Position numbers and translations under genes: made by a program
Shown: piece by piece, positions 8,886 through 17,067 of the stretch
Position numbering within the stretch: the first letter of the stretch is position 1
Layout: each line of letters opens with the position of its first letter
Notes under the pieces: model-generated
Database searches by the model: none
Told to the model about the DNA's origin: nothing
What the model saw: only the letters and a program-made list of their open reading frames with translations
From: Gemmatimonadota bacterium
GTDB taxonomy: Bacteria > Gemmatimonadota > Gemmatimonadetes > Gemmatimonadales > GWC2-71-9
NCBI GenBank assembly: GCA_025358055.1
Contig: JANYKV010000009.1
Coordinates: 1-44,101, forward strand
Direction of reading: 5' to 3'
Length of the DNA: 44,101 nucleotides

Positions 8886-10790
8886 ATGGCGTTACTCGGT
8901 ATGCGAGAGGTCAGTATGGCATTCGGCGGCCCGCCGGTCCTGGATCAGGCCAGCCTGAGCATCGAGCGCGGAGAGCGAGTCTCTCTGCTCGGGAGGAACG
9001 GCGAAGGTAAGAGCACGCTGATGAAGTTGCTCGATGGCACCCTGCGACCCGACCGCGGCGAGGTAATCCGCCAGACCGGTGTCACCGTAGCCCGTCTCGA
9101 ACAGGAGATTCCGAGCGACGTCGCCGGGACGATTTTCGAGGTGACGGCCGGCGGGCTCGGCGAGGCGGGGACGCTCCTTGCTCGCTATCACGAGGCGAGC
9201 CATCGAGTGGGAACCGTCGGGAGCGACGCCGCCCTCCGCGAGATGGATCGCCTCCACCACGCACTCGACGCGGCGCACGCATGGCATTTTCAAAGCCGAG
9301 TCGAAACCGTCCTGTCCCATCTCGGGCTCGACCCGGATCTACCTTTCGATGCCGCTTCAGGTGGGCGCCGCCGGCAGACTCTGCTCGCGCGGGCGCTCGT
9401 TCGCGACCCGGACGTTCTCCTCCTCGACGAACCCACAAACCACCTTGACGTCGACGCGATCGAATGGATGGAAGAGTTTCTCATCGACCGCGGAACCACG
9501 CTCCTCTTCGTGACCCACGACCGCGCGTTTCTGCGTCGCGTCGCCACCCGCATAGTGGAATTGGACCGCGGCCGCCTCCGAGACTGGGGGAGCGACTACG
9601 CCACTTACCTCGAACGGAAGGTGGCGTCGCTCGCAGCGGAGGAGCGGGAGTGGGCTGACTTCGACCGCAAGCTCGCGCGGGAAGAAGCGTGGATTCGACA
9701 AGGGATCAAAGCGCGGCGCACTCGGAACGAGGGGAGGGTGAGAGCGCTGGAATCATTGCGAAGCGAACGCGGCGCGCGGCGGGAACGAACTGGACCCGTC
9801 CGGATCGAGGTTCAGGAAGCGGAGCGGTCGGGCCGGATCGTGGTCGAGGCGAAAGCGGCGGGCGTTGCGTACGGCGAACGCACCATCCTCCGTGATCTCA
9901 CCACTACCGTCATGCGGGGCGATCGCGTCGGTCTTATCGGCCCCAACGGTTCCGGCAAAACCACGCTGCTCCGGCTACTGCTCGGCGAAATCGCCCCGGA
10001 GCGGGGCACGGTCCGCCATGGAACTGGGTTGGAGACGGCCTATTTTGACCAACTTCGTGAACAACTCGATCCGGACCGGAGCGTCTTCGATACCATCGCA
10101 GGCGGAAGTGATCACATCGAGATTGGCGGGAGTCAGCGGCACGTCCAGGGTTATTTGCAGGACTTTCTTTTTCCTCCGGCGCGGGCCCGAACGCCGGTGC
10201 GTGCTTTGTCGGGCGGAGAGCGAAACCGGTTGCTCTTGGCGCGGCTGTTCACGCGATCGTTCAATGTGCTCGCCCTGGATGAACCGACTAACGACCTCGA
10301 TATCGAAACGTTGGACTTGCTCGAAGAGCAGTTGCTGGACTTCGCCGGCACGCTGCTGATCGTCAGTCACGACCGCGAGTTTCTCGATAGCGTCGTCACC
10401 AGCACCCTGGTGATGGAAGGCGACGGTCGAGTCGGCGAGTACGTGGGTGGGTACTCGGACTGGGTTCGTCAGCGCCCCGCAAATCCGGACTCAGCAGGCT
10501 CGGGGCCGGCGAAACGCGCGACGAGGCCGGTGGCTGCCGAGCCCAGGGCAGGGAAAAGGCGAAAGTTGACGTTCAAGGAAGCTCGGGAACTCGCCGAACT
10601 TCCCGGACGCATCGACGCCCTGGAACGAGAACGTGATGCGCTGTATGCCTCGCTTGGGGATCCGGTTCTACTTCGAAGCGGATCCGGGGCGATTGACGCT
10701 AAGGCCCGGTTGGCGGCGCTCGAGGCGGAGTTGAACACCGGGATCGCTCGGTGGGAGGAACTGGAGACGATCGACTCGGCAAGGACCTGA
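8886..10790 (+). CDS. uup: ABC-F family ATPase, Uup-like
   Basis: This 634-residue soluble protein has two nucleotide-binding domains and no membrane segment. The first has Walker A GRNGEGKST (residues 36-44), a variant signature ASGGRRRQTLLARAL and Walker B VLLLDEPTNHLD. The second has GPNGSGKTT, LSGGERNRLLLARLF and VLALDEPTNDLD. Between them is the charged ABC-F linker. The C-terminus carries the Uup-type coiled coil (KLTFKEARELAELPGRIDAL). ABC-F proteins act on ribosomes in translation quality control or antibiotic protection; Uup has also been linked to DNA branch migration and transposon precise excision in E. coli. TGAGGAG stands 4 bases before ATG 8886. The C-terminal extension argues for Uup over EttA. 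Confidence 0.93.
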   Translation: MALLGMREVSMAFGGPPVLDQASLSIERGERVSLLGRNGEGKSTLMKLLDGTLRPDRGEVIRQTGVTVARLEQEIPSDVAGTIFEVTAGGLGEAGTLLARYHEASHRVGTVGSDAALREMDRLHHALDAAHAWHFQSRVETVLSHLGLDPDLPFDAASGGRRRQTLLARALVRDPDVLLLDEPTNHLDVDAIEWMEEFLIDRGTTLLFVTHDRAFLRRVATRIVELDRGRLRDWGSDYATYLERKVASLAAEEREWADFDRKLAREEAWIRQGIKARRTRNEGRVRALESLRSERGARRERTGPVRIEVQEAERSGRIVVEAKAAGVAYGERTILRDLTTTVMRGDRVGLIGPNGSGKTTLLRLLLGEIAPERGTVRHGTGLETAYFDQLREQLDPDRSVFDTIAGGSDHIEIGGSQRHVQGYLQDFLFPPARARTPVRALSGGERNRLLLARLFTRSFNVLALDEPTNDLDIETLDLLEEQLLDFAGTLLIVSHDREFLDSVVTSTLVMEGDGRVGEYVGGYSDWVRQRPANPDSAGSGPAKRATRPVAAEPRAGKRRKLTFKEARELAELPGRIDALERERDALYASLGDPVLLRSGSGAIDAKARLAALEAELNTGIARWEELETIDSART

Positions 10791-10805
10791 CGTGAAGAGC
10801 CATTG

Positions 10806-11987
10806 ATGCTGAGTGAACGGACCTTGGGTTACGGCCGAAGGGTGGCGACCGCCTTGCTCGGCGTGGACGCGCTGTATCGGCAAGAGAGCGGAGACGGCGA
10901 TGGCCTCGCGGTGCTCAACCTGGACGTCGCGGGCGATTTCGTTCCCGAGGCCTTCGGATCGTATGAGGAGGCTCGTCGCGGCTTCGTGGAGCTTGGGATC
11001 GTCGCCCGCGAGCTGAGGGAACCCGATCGACGTGTGTATTATGCCGATCTGTGTCATTCGACGCTGTCCTTCATCACTTGGCGTGAATTCGGACTCCCGT
11101 TCCGGTCCCAGCTCAGCGAGTTCCTCCATCTGCCATCGGAGCCGGTTGGGGACGCAGAGGTGGACGACCTCCGTACCGGAATCCGCGCCTTACTCGAGCG
11201 GATGGGATACGCCGGCGACCTCCGCGCGCAGTGCGCGGCCTGGGAGGCAGAGCATCGAGTGCAAGCGGCCGATGTACCCCGGGTCTTGAACCAGCTCCTG
11301 CACGAGGCCTGGGAGCGGACGGAAGAGTTCGTGGTCCGCATCCCGGCCGCCAAGTCAGATGGCATGCGGGTAACACCGGTATCCGGGGTTTCCTTCAACG
11401 CGCGCTGCAGCTACCTCGAGCGTCAAGTCGAGATCAACACCGATCCCATCCTGACGCTGCCAGGGCTCAAGCATCTTGCGGTGCATGAGGGGTACCCGGG
11501 CCACTACCTCCAGTTCAAGTTACGGGAAACCGGCTTCAAAGAGGGCACCGCCCCGGCCGACGTATTGCTGTCGGTAGTGAACACCGCCAGTTCCTCAGTA
11601 TTCGAAGGTATCGCCGACATTGGCTTGAGAATGCTCAACTGGGCCGACACGGACGACGATCGGCTGCAATCCCTTTTGAATCGTTATCGTGCCGCGATCG
11701 GGACTGGGGCGGCTTGGCGGCTCCATGCCCTGGGCTGGTCCGAGGACGACGTGACCAAGTGGCTCGAGGGTCAGAGCTTGGCCGGGGGTGTAGGATGGGT
11801 CGCGAACCGCATGGGCTTCATCGCTGCCCCCTCGCGAGCAACCCTGATCTGGTCATATTGGTGGGGTGAGCCTGTAGTTGCTTCGGCGTGGAACCGTGTG
11901 GCACCCTCGCAACGCCCGGATTTTCTCCGCTTTTTGTACGGGCGGATGCATTCCAACAAATCAGTCGGGATGTTCGGCGCAGCATAG
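10806..11987 (+). CDS. DUF885-type putative zinc metallopeptidase (short form)
   Basis: This 393-residue protein has the DUF885 C-terminal pattern: residues 227-236 read HEGYPGHYLQ, the HExxPGH motif expected to bind metal, followed by SSSVFEGIADIG, which supplies the downstream Glu. It has no obvious signal peptide and is shorter than the usual 560-600 residues; the N-terminal helical region is reduced. ATG 10806 is chosen over the adjacent TTG 10803. It follows uup by only 15 bases, so uup and this gene are probably one transcript. The likely activity is carboxypeptidase- or dipeptidase-like, inferred from the motif, with no known substrate. It may complement the longer DUF885 gene upstream, whose motif lacks the Glu. 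Confidence 0.8.
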   Translation: MLSERTLGYGRRVATALLGVDALYRQESGDGDGLAVLNLDVAGDFVPEAFGSYEEARRGFVELGIVARELREPDRRVYYADLCHSTLSFITWREFGLPFRSQLSEFLHLPSEPVGDAEVDDLRTGIRALLERMGYAGDLRAQCAAWEAEHRVQAADVPRVLNQLLHEAWERTEEFVVRIPAAKSDGMRVTPVSGVSFNARCSYLERQVEINTDPILTLPGLKHLAVHEGYPGHYLQFKLRETGFKEGTAPADVLLSVVNTASSSVFEGIADIGLRMLNWADTDDDRLQSLLNRYRAAIGTGAAWRLHALGWSEDDVTKWLEGQSLAGGVGWVANRMGFIAAPSRATLIWSYWWGEPVVASAWNRVAPSQRPDFLRFLYGRMHSNKSVGMFGAA

Positions 11988-12062
11988 GCTGCGAATCCGG
12001 TGCACGAGCGGCTCGCAGCACTTCTTCGGTGCTGGGTGAAGCATCGAACAGAACGGATGTAC

Positions 12063-13685
12063 ATGAGACGGCTTTCCCGGGCAATCCGAACTCCGCTGCT
12101 CGTCGCCCTCTCCATCCTCAGCGGGTGCGGCGGCACCAATTCGCGTGGTGGGGCGAACTCCGGTGGCAAGATTCTTCGGATTGCCTATGACCGTGAGATT
12201 GACCTGCTCAACCCGTTCACCAGCCAAAATCTGGTGGACATCAGTTTCAGCATGATCGAAGGCCTCGTCACAACGGATGAATCAAACCGATACATTCCCG
12301 TGTTGGCGATGACCATCCCGACTAAAGAGAATGGGCTCATCGTAAGCAACAAGGATGGCTCGCTGGACATCACCTGGCCCCTCCGGCAAAACGTTCAATG
12401 GCATGACGGCGTGCCGTTTACCAGCAAGGATGTCTGTTTCACGTGGAGGTTCGTGGTCGATCCAGGATCCGAGACGTACAATCGCGAACAATATCTTGGC
12501 ATTCAGGGTTGCCGCATGCCGGATGACCATACCGTGGTATTTCACTGGGATGGTGAATACGCGTTCTATGATGGCCTCTTCGAAGCCGTCCTGCCGGCCC
12601 ACATTCTTGGAGCGATGACGGCGGAGCAAATCGTCAAGTACGAGCCGTTCAACCGAGGAAGCGCCACGGTCGGGACTGGGCCGTTCCGATTCGCCGAGTG
12701 GAAGGCCGGCGAGTACATCCGGGTGGTGCGGAACGATCACTATTGGCGCGGTGCGGAATATCCCAAAGTCGATGCAATCGTGTGGGCGTTCATTCCCGAT
12801 GCCAACACACGTCTCAACGCGCTCAAATCCGGGCAGTATCACTATGGGCGCATTCAGCCAACCCAGGTGAAGGAGGTCGCCGGCCAAGCCGACTACACAA
12901 TTCATCTCATCAAATCAAACTCAGTCATGCACCTGGACCTCGGCATCCGCACCAAGCATGGTCAAGCCCTGTTCGCCGAGGCCCGTGTTCGAACGGCCCT
13001 ATTCGAGGCGATCGATCGTAAGGCCATCGCAGAACAGCTCATGGAAGGCACGGTCCGGATCGCCAACAGCCCGATCAATCCGGTCAGCCGGTTCCACCAG
13101 CCCGATGTGACCATGCCGGAGTTCAATCCGAACACCTCTCGGCGCTTGCTGGAGGAGGCTGGATGGACGGTCGGGTCCGATGGCGTTCGCGTAAAGGACG
13201 GCGTTCGATTCTCCTTCGTCATCCTCAACCGCGCCGGAGCCGCGGATCGCATCGTCGTGGCCCAGGTCGTCCAATCGCAGCTCAAGGCCATCGGGGTGGA
13301 GGTGACGTTCGAAACCCTCGAGAGTGCTGCGTGGACCCAGCGTTGGCGAAGCGGCCAATGGGAGGCTGTTGTCAGTGCATGGTTCCTTCCCGCGGACCCG
13401 AGTCTTACCGGCTTGTATGCGTGTGACGGAGCGAACAACATGGCCGGCTTCTGCGACCCGTCGTTGGATACGGTGCTCAAGCGGTCGGATCATACGATGT
13501 CATTTCCGGCGCGCAAACACGACCTGGACGAGGTGCAAGCACGCCTCGCGACGACCGCGCGAACGCTTCCCCTCTACTACAATGTCGTTCCGGAGATGGT
13601 GAGCAGGAAGGTTGGCAACTACCGAGGTAGCGGCACCAACCTTGGGAGCTTCTGGAATGTGTATGAGTGGACCCTTGCTCCATAG
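12063..13685 (+). CDS. Peptide ABC transporter substrate-binding lipoprotein (SBP_bac_5)
   Basis: The N-terminus MRRLSRAIRTPLLVALSILS leads to a lipobox LSGC, so the protein should be lipid-anchored outside the inner membrane. The mature part is a type-5 solute-binding protein: LRIAYDREIDLLNPFTSQN near the start, the family pattern WPLRQNVQWHDGVPFTSKDV, GTGPFRFAEWKAGEYIRVVR, and a C-terminal WNVYEWTLAP. Its 540 residues match the OppA/DppA family. It binds peptides or related ligands and hands them to the two permeases that follow. An alternative start at ATG 12057 adds two residues; neither has a strong ribosome site. The start lies 75 bases after the preceding DUF885-type gene, so peptide uptake and peptide hydrolysis may be linked. 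Confidence 0.92.
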   Translation: MRRLSRAIRTPLLVALSILSGCGGTNSRGGANSGGKILRIAYDREIDLLNPFTSQNLVDISFSMIEGLVTTDESNRYIPVLAMTIPTKENGLIVSNKDGSLDITWPLRQNVQWHDGVPFTSKDVCFTWRFVVDPGSETYNREQYLGIQGCRMPDDHTVVFHWDGEYAFYDGLFEAVLPAHILGAMTAEQIVKYEPFNRGSATVGTGPFRFAEWKAGEYIRVVRNDHYWRGAEYPKVDAIVWAFIPDANTRLNALKSGQYHYGRIQPTQVKEVAGQADYTIHLIKSNSVMHLDLGIRTKHGQALFAEARVRTALFEAIDRKAIAEQLMEGTVRIANSPINPVSRFHQPDVTMPEFNPNTSRRLLEEAGWTVGSDGVRVKDGVRFSFVILNRAGAADRIVVAQVVQSQLKAIGVEVTFETLESAAWTQRWRSGQWEAVVSAWFLPADPSLTGLYACDGANNMAGFCDPSLDTVLKRSDHTMSFPARKHDLDEVQARLATTARTLPLYYNVVPEMVSRKVGNYRGSGTNLGSFWNVYEWTLAP

Positions 13686-13725
13686 TTGGTGCAGTACTCT
13701 TCGATCGGGCAGTTTCTAAGGTCTC

Positions 13726-14679
13726 ATGGGCACTTACGTTCGCCGTCGGATCCTGCAAACGGTGCCCCTTATCATCGGCATCTCTCTCGTCGTCTTCGGT
13801 ATCATTCAAGCGGCGCCCGGCGGTCCGGAAGGCAGCCTATTGGGCACCGGGCGTTTCGTCGACCCCCAAGTGATCCTGAGCTACCGGCACCGGCTCGGAG
13901 TGGATCAACCGATTCCCATTCAGTACGTCCGCTGGCTCGGCGCAGCAGTGAGCGGCGATCTGGGCGTGAGCTTTGCCACCACGCGCCCGGTCGTCAACCT
14001 GATCGTGGAACGCCTGCCCGCGACGCTTGAGTTGATGGCATCCTCGTTTGTGTTCGCCGCGATCATCGCGATCGCGCTGGGGATTTACAGTGCCCTTCGT
14101 CAATACACGACACTGGATGTCGTGGCCACCGGCGTCTCGTTCCTGGGCATTGCGATGCCGGTGTTCTGGTTCGGCCTCATTCTGCAGTTGGTGTTCTCAG
14201 TCAAACTCGGACTCCTCCCCGTTGCGGGGACTGAAACCGTCGGCGCGACCTCGCTCGCCGATCACCTGAAGCACCTCATCCTGCCCGCCTTCGTGCTCTC
14301 CTTTCGCAATGTGGCGGGATGGTCCCGCTATTTGCGCTCCAGCCTGATCGGGGTGAGCGCGGCGGACTACCTCCGCACCGCTCGGGCGAAAGGGCTGACC
14401 GAACGTCGGGTGATCGGCGTGCATGCTGTCGGAAACGCGTTGATACCCCTGGTTTCGATCATGGCCCTCAATGTGGCCGACCTGTTTTCTGGAGCGGTGA
14501 TCACCGAGACCGTCTTTGCGTGGCCCGGCATCGGGCGCCTATTCGTCCAAGCTATGTTCGCCCGGGACTACCCTGTCCTGATGGGGATTCTGCTGATGGG
14601 ATCGTTCACAGTCATCGTGTTCAATCTGCTCGCCGATATAATGTATGGCGTGCTCGATCCCCGCATTCGCTATGAGTGA
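13726..14679 (+). CDS. dppB: Peptide ABC transporter permease, DppB/OppB type
   Basis: The protein has 317 residues with six predicted membrane segments. It begins MGTYVRRRILQTVPLIIGIS, the standard N-terminus of DppB/OppB permeases. The binding-protein-dependent transport signature (EAA-like loop) is seen in SSLIGVSAADYLRTARAKGL, and the C-terminus NLLADIMYGVLDPRIRYE is typical. It forms half of the membrane channel with the DppC-type partner, whose ATG at 14672 overlaps this gene's end by 8 bases. The pair fits the lipoprotein just upstream. The symbol reflects family position; whether the substrate is a dipeptide, oligopeptide or something else cannot be told. Confidence 0.92.
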   Translation: MGTYVRRRILQTVPLIIGISLVVFGIIQAAPGGPEGSLLGTGRFVDPQVILSYRHRLGVDQPIPIQYVRWLGAAVSGDLGVSFATTRPVVNLIVERLPATLELMASSFVFAAIIAIALGIYSALRQYTTLDVVATGVSFLGIAMPVFWFGLILQLVFSVKLGLLPVAGTETVGATSLADHLKHLILPAFVLSFRNVAGWSRYLRSSLIGVSAADYLRTARAKGLTERRVIGVHAVGNALIPLVSIMALNVADLFSGAVITETVFAWPGIGRLFVQAMFARDYPVLMGILLMGSFTVIVFNLLADIMYGVLDPRIRYE

Positions 14680-15538
14680 GGCGGCCCCCGGCTCGACTGC
14701 CAACATCTGGCGCGGCCTTCGGAAACACCGGATTGCTCTGCTCTCGCTGGTGATCTTGGTTGGGATGATTGCCGCCTGCTTCGCCGCGCCGCTGGTGGCG
14801 CCCTACGCATTCGACGCAATCGATCTCGCGAGCCTCCGGCATTCACCGACGTTCACCCATTGGATGGGCACCGACGAATTGGGTCGAGACGTCTGGACGC
14901 GAATGCTGTATGGCGGCCGGGTCTCGATTCTGATCGGCCTCCTCGCCGCTCTCGTCGGCACCGGTCTCGGCACGCTCATCGGATCGGTCGCTGGATTCTA
15001 CGGACGCTGGGTGGATAATGCTCTGATGCGGGTAACCGATGTCGCCTACGCGATCCCGACGCTACCGCTCCTGATCTTGCTCAGCTCCTATTCGGGGGCT
15101 GCAGTGTTCTCGATGGTCGTCATCATTGGCGGTTTGAGCTGGATGGCGACGGCCCGAGTGGTGCGATCGGAAGTACTTTCGATCAAGGAGATGGCCTACG
15201 TGGTGGCCGCGCGCGGGATGGGAGCCACCAATTGGACCCTGGTCGTTCGGCACATCATCCCCAACGCAATGGGCCCGCTACTCGTCGGCGCCACGTTGGG
15301 GGTCGGAAACGCGATCATGATCGAGTCATCACTCAGTTTCCTCGGGCTTGGAGTGCAGCCACCGACGCCAACCTGGGGGAACATGCTCATGGACTCGCAG
15401 GCGACCATGGCATCGAAGCCCTGGCTCACGATTTTCCCAGGTTTGGCCATATTGGTTGTGGTTCTTGCGATCAACTTCCTCGGCGACGGGCTCCGCGATG
15501 CTTTGGACCCGCGCGCGACCTCACCAGTGAGGCGCTGA
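14672..15538 (+). CDS. dppC: Peptide ABC transporter permease, DppC/OppC type
   Basis: The 288-residue product has the DppC pattern: an N-terminal membrane segment (RKHRIALLSLVILVGMIAAC), the conserved HWMGTDELGRDVWTRMLYGG periplasmic stretch, then five membrane helices. The EAA-like loop is VRSEVLSIKEMAYVVAARGM. The end INFLGDGLRDALDPR is canonical. I chose ATG 14672, not the earlier ATG 14645, because the shorter form matches the family N-terminus and gives translational coupling with dppB. The two ATPase subunits usually found next (DppD and DppF) are absent; the next gene is a CPBP protease. The importer must borrow ATPases encoded elsewhere, or they have been lost. Confidence 0.93.
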   Translation: MSEAAPGSTANIWRGLRKHRIALLSLVILVGMIAACFAAPLVAPYAFDAIDLASLRHSPTFTHWMGTDELGRDVWTRMLYGGRVSILIGLLAALVGTGLGTLIGSVAGFYGRWVDNALMRVTDVAYAIPTLPLLILLSSYSGAAVFSMVVIIGGLSWMATARVVRSEVLSIKEMAYVVAARGMGATNWTLVVRHIIPNAMGPLLVGATLGVGNAIMIESSLSFLGLGVQPPTPTWGNMLMDSQATMASKPWLTIFPGLAILVVVLAINFLGDGLRDALDPRATSPVRR

Positions 15539-15595
15539 GGGCGAGTCCGAGGATGAATCCCAAGTCGGACGGTGGTTTCTGAAACGGAGGAACCG

Positions 15596-16456
15596 GTGGC
15601 AACGAGAGTACAAGCTCGCCGTGGGCTGGCGATCTATTTTGCCGTCCTCATTCCGGTCTCGGCTTTCTTCGAGGCCTGGGTCATTACCCACGGGGGGCTG
15701 GTGGGTCCGTTCGGGTGGCTGGTTCTTCCGCTCATGTATACGCCAGCCATCTCCTCCATTGTAGCTCGGACGGCAGGTCGTGAAGGCTTCTCGGACGTCT
15801 CGTTTCGTTGGGGCGGAAGGGCCGGGACTCGAGCCGTGATTACGGGATGGCTCTTTCCCGTTTTCGTAGGCTTCGTCGCGTATGGAGCCGCGTGGTCGAC
15901 CGGTCTCGTCGGCTTCAGCGCGCCGGCGGGTGGTCACTTTGTGGAGATCAACGAACCTGCACTTCGGTTCGCCGCCATGCTCGGCCGCGCCCTCACGATC
16001 GGTACCCTGATGAGCATGGTGTCCGCCTTTGGTGAGGAACTCGGCTGGCGCGGGTTCATGGTACCGAGATTGGTCGAGGCACAGCTGCCCGCGCCGCTCC
16101 TCATCAGCGGGCTCATTTGGTGGGGTTGGCACATTCCGCTCATTCTCTGGGGAGGCTATGCAGTCGGACCGCATCGATTTGCGTCGGTTCTCCTTTTTGG
16201 TGCGATGGTCGTGCCCACCGGGATTCTGTATGGCAAATGGCGGATGGCCAGCGGCAGCATTTGGCCGAGTGTCGTCGCCCATGGCGCCTGGAATGTGCTG
16301 ATCCAATCCGTGTTCGATCGGTTTTCGTCCGGAGCGGGTGCGACAGTATGGGTCGGTGAGTCCGGCATTCTCACCGTGATCGCAGTGGGGTTGCTCTTCC
16401 TTCTCATTCATCGCGCGCCGTGGGCCGGGACTGGACGGCAGGCGCCCTCGAGCTGA
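15596..16456 (+). CDS. CPBP (CAAX-like) intramembrane metalloprotease, copy 1
   Basis: This 286-residue membrane protein has the CPBP/Abi motifs: EELGWRGFMVPRL (motif 1, EExxxR), WWGWHIPLILWG (motif 2, with His) and VVAHGAWNVLIQS (motif 3, HxxxN). These residues form the membrane-buried zinc site of Rce1-type proteases. I chose GTG 15596 because GGAGG lies 5 bases upstream; GTG 15572 has no such site. Known roles of bacterial relatives include bacteriocin self-immunity and processing of membrane or lipidated peptides; the substrate here is unknown. It follows the peptide transporter by 57 bases and may share its transcript. Two further family members lie at 27074 and 30267. Confidence 0.88.
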   Translation: MATRVQARRGLAIYFAVLIPVSAFFEAWVITHGGLVGPFGWLVLPLMYTPAISSIVARTAGREGFSDVSFRWGGRAGTRAVITGWLFPVFVGFVAYGAAWSTGLVGFSAPAGGHFVEINEPALRFAAMLGRALTIGTLMSMVSAFGEELGWRGFMVPRLVEAQLPAPLLISGLIWWGWHIPLILWGGYAVGPHRFASVLLFGAMVVPTGILYGKWRMASGSIWPSVVAHGAWNVLIQSVFDRFSSGAGATVWVGESGILTVIAVGLLFLLIHRAPWAGTGRQAPSS

Positions 16457-16472
16457 TGCGGTGGGGCGGGGC

Positions 16473-16501
16473 TTGACAATACATGTTATAACACTTAATA
16501 T
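16473..16501 (+). promoter_or_regulatory. Promoter of the marR gene: TTGACA-N17-TAATAT
   Basis: TTGACA at 16473-16478 is a perfect -35 consensus. TAATAT at 16496-16501 is a 5-of-6 match to the -10 consensus. The spacer is exactly 17 bases. This is the best sigma-70-type promoter in the window and lies in a locally AT-rich island. Transcription would start at about 16506-16509, at or next to the ATG at 16507, so the message would be essentially leaderless; no ribosome-binding site is seen upstream. Confidence 0.8.
16484..16493. promoter_or_regulatory. Palindromic operator TGTTATAACA between -35 and -10
   Basis: TGTTATAACA is a perfect 10-base palindrome placed inside the promoter spacer, where a bound MarR dimer would block RNA polymerase. 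Near-copies occur at 17002-17011 and 17017-17026 upstream of the yceI-like gene, which supports a shared regulator. Autorepression by the adjacent MarR protein is inferred. Confidence 0.65.
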
Positions 16502-16506
16502 GTGAT

Positions 16507-16986
16507 ATGGCTTCTCACCTGCAGATCGAGCTCAAGCAGAACAAACCGTTCCCGAGCGTTGAGCAAGAAGCGTTAGTGAGCATCGCCCGGACTGCGGCCG
16601 TCTTCGATCACGCGTTCGCCGAGGCCCTCCGACCGCACGAAATCACGCCGACGCAGTACAACGTGCTCCGGATTCTGCGCGGGGCCGGGCCGGATGGACT
16701 CTGCCGGAACGAAGTACGAGACCGGCTCATCACCCGAGTCCCGGACGTTACGAGGCTACTCGATCGGATGTCGGACATGGGGTTGGTTAGCCGGGATCGC
16801 GACACGCCGGATCGCCGGTTCGTCACGGCTAGAATTACAGCTGAGGGCCTCACGCTGTTGACGAAGCTGGAGGTGCCGGTTTCGCGAGTCCAACGCATCC
16901 TGGTGGGTCATCTCAACGTGAAACAACTGAGTGCCTTGGTCGACCTGCTCGCTTTGGCGCGCCGGTCCGGCGGGCGCGCGGAGTAG
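16507..16986 (+). CDS. MarR-family transcriptional regulator
   Basis: The 159-residue product has the MarR winged-helix layout: an N-terminal dimerisation helix (SIARTAAVFDHAFAEALRPH), ITPTQYNVLRIL leading into the DNA-binding domain, the recognition helix region RVPDVTRLLDRMSDMGLVSR, and the wing with the classic DRR (TPDRRFVTARIT). MarR proteins bind palindromic DNA as dimers and release it on binding phenolic or other small ligands, or on oxidation. A perfect palindrome sits in its own promoter, so autorepression is likely. Two related palindromes precede the YceI-family gene 81 bases downstream, the probable target. The ATG at 16507 lies about 6 bases after the -10 box, implying a leaderless mRNA. 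Confidence 0.93.
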   Translation: MASHLQIELKQNKPFPSVEQEALVSIARTAAVFDHAFAEALRPHEITPTQYNVLRILRGAGPDGLCRNEVRDRLITRVPDVTRLLDRMSDMGLVSRDRDTPDRRFVTARITAEGLTLLTKLEVPVSRVQRILVGHLNVKQLSALVDLLALARRSGGRAE

Positions 16987-17001
16987 TTTTTCCTAGACGT
17001 A

Positions 17002-17026
17002 TGTTATCACACTGATTGTTGTAACA
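17002..17026. promoter_or_regulatory. Tandem operator-like sites upstream of the yceI-like gene
   Basis: TGTTATCACA (17002-17011) and TGTTGTAACA (17017-17026) each differ from the marR palindrome TGTTATAACA by one base, and their starts are 15 bases apart. The outer halves TGTTA and TAACA also form a larger inverted repeat over 25 bases. They lie between the marR stop and the yceI-like start. I could not place a convincing -35/-10 pair here, so the sites may act on a weak internal promoter. Confidence 0.6.
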
Positions 17027-17067
17027 GATGTATCGGCTACCCCAAATTCACTAGAAAGGACAGACCC

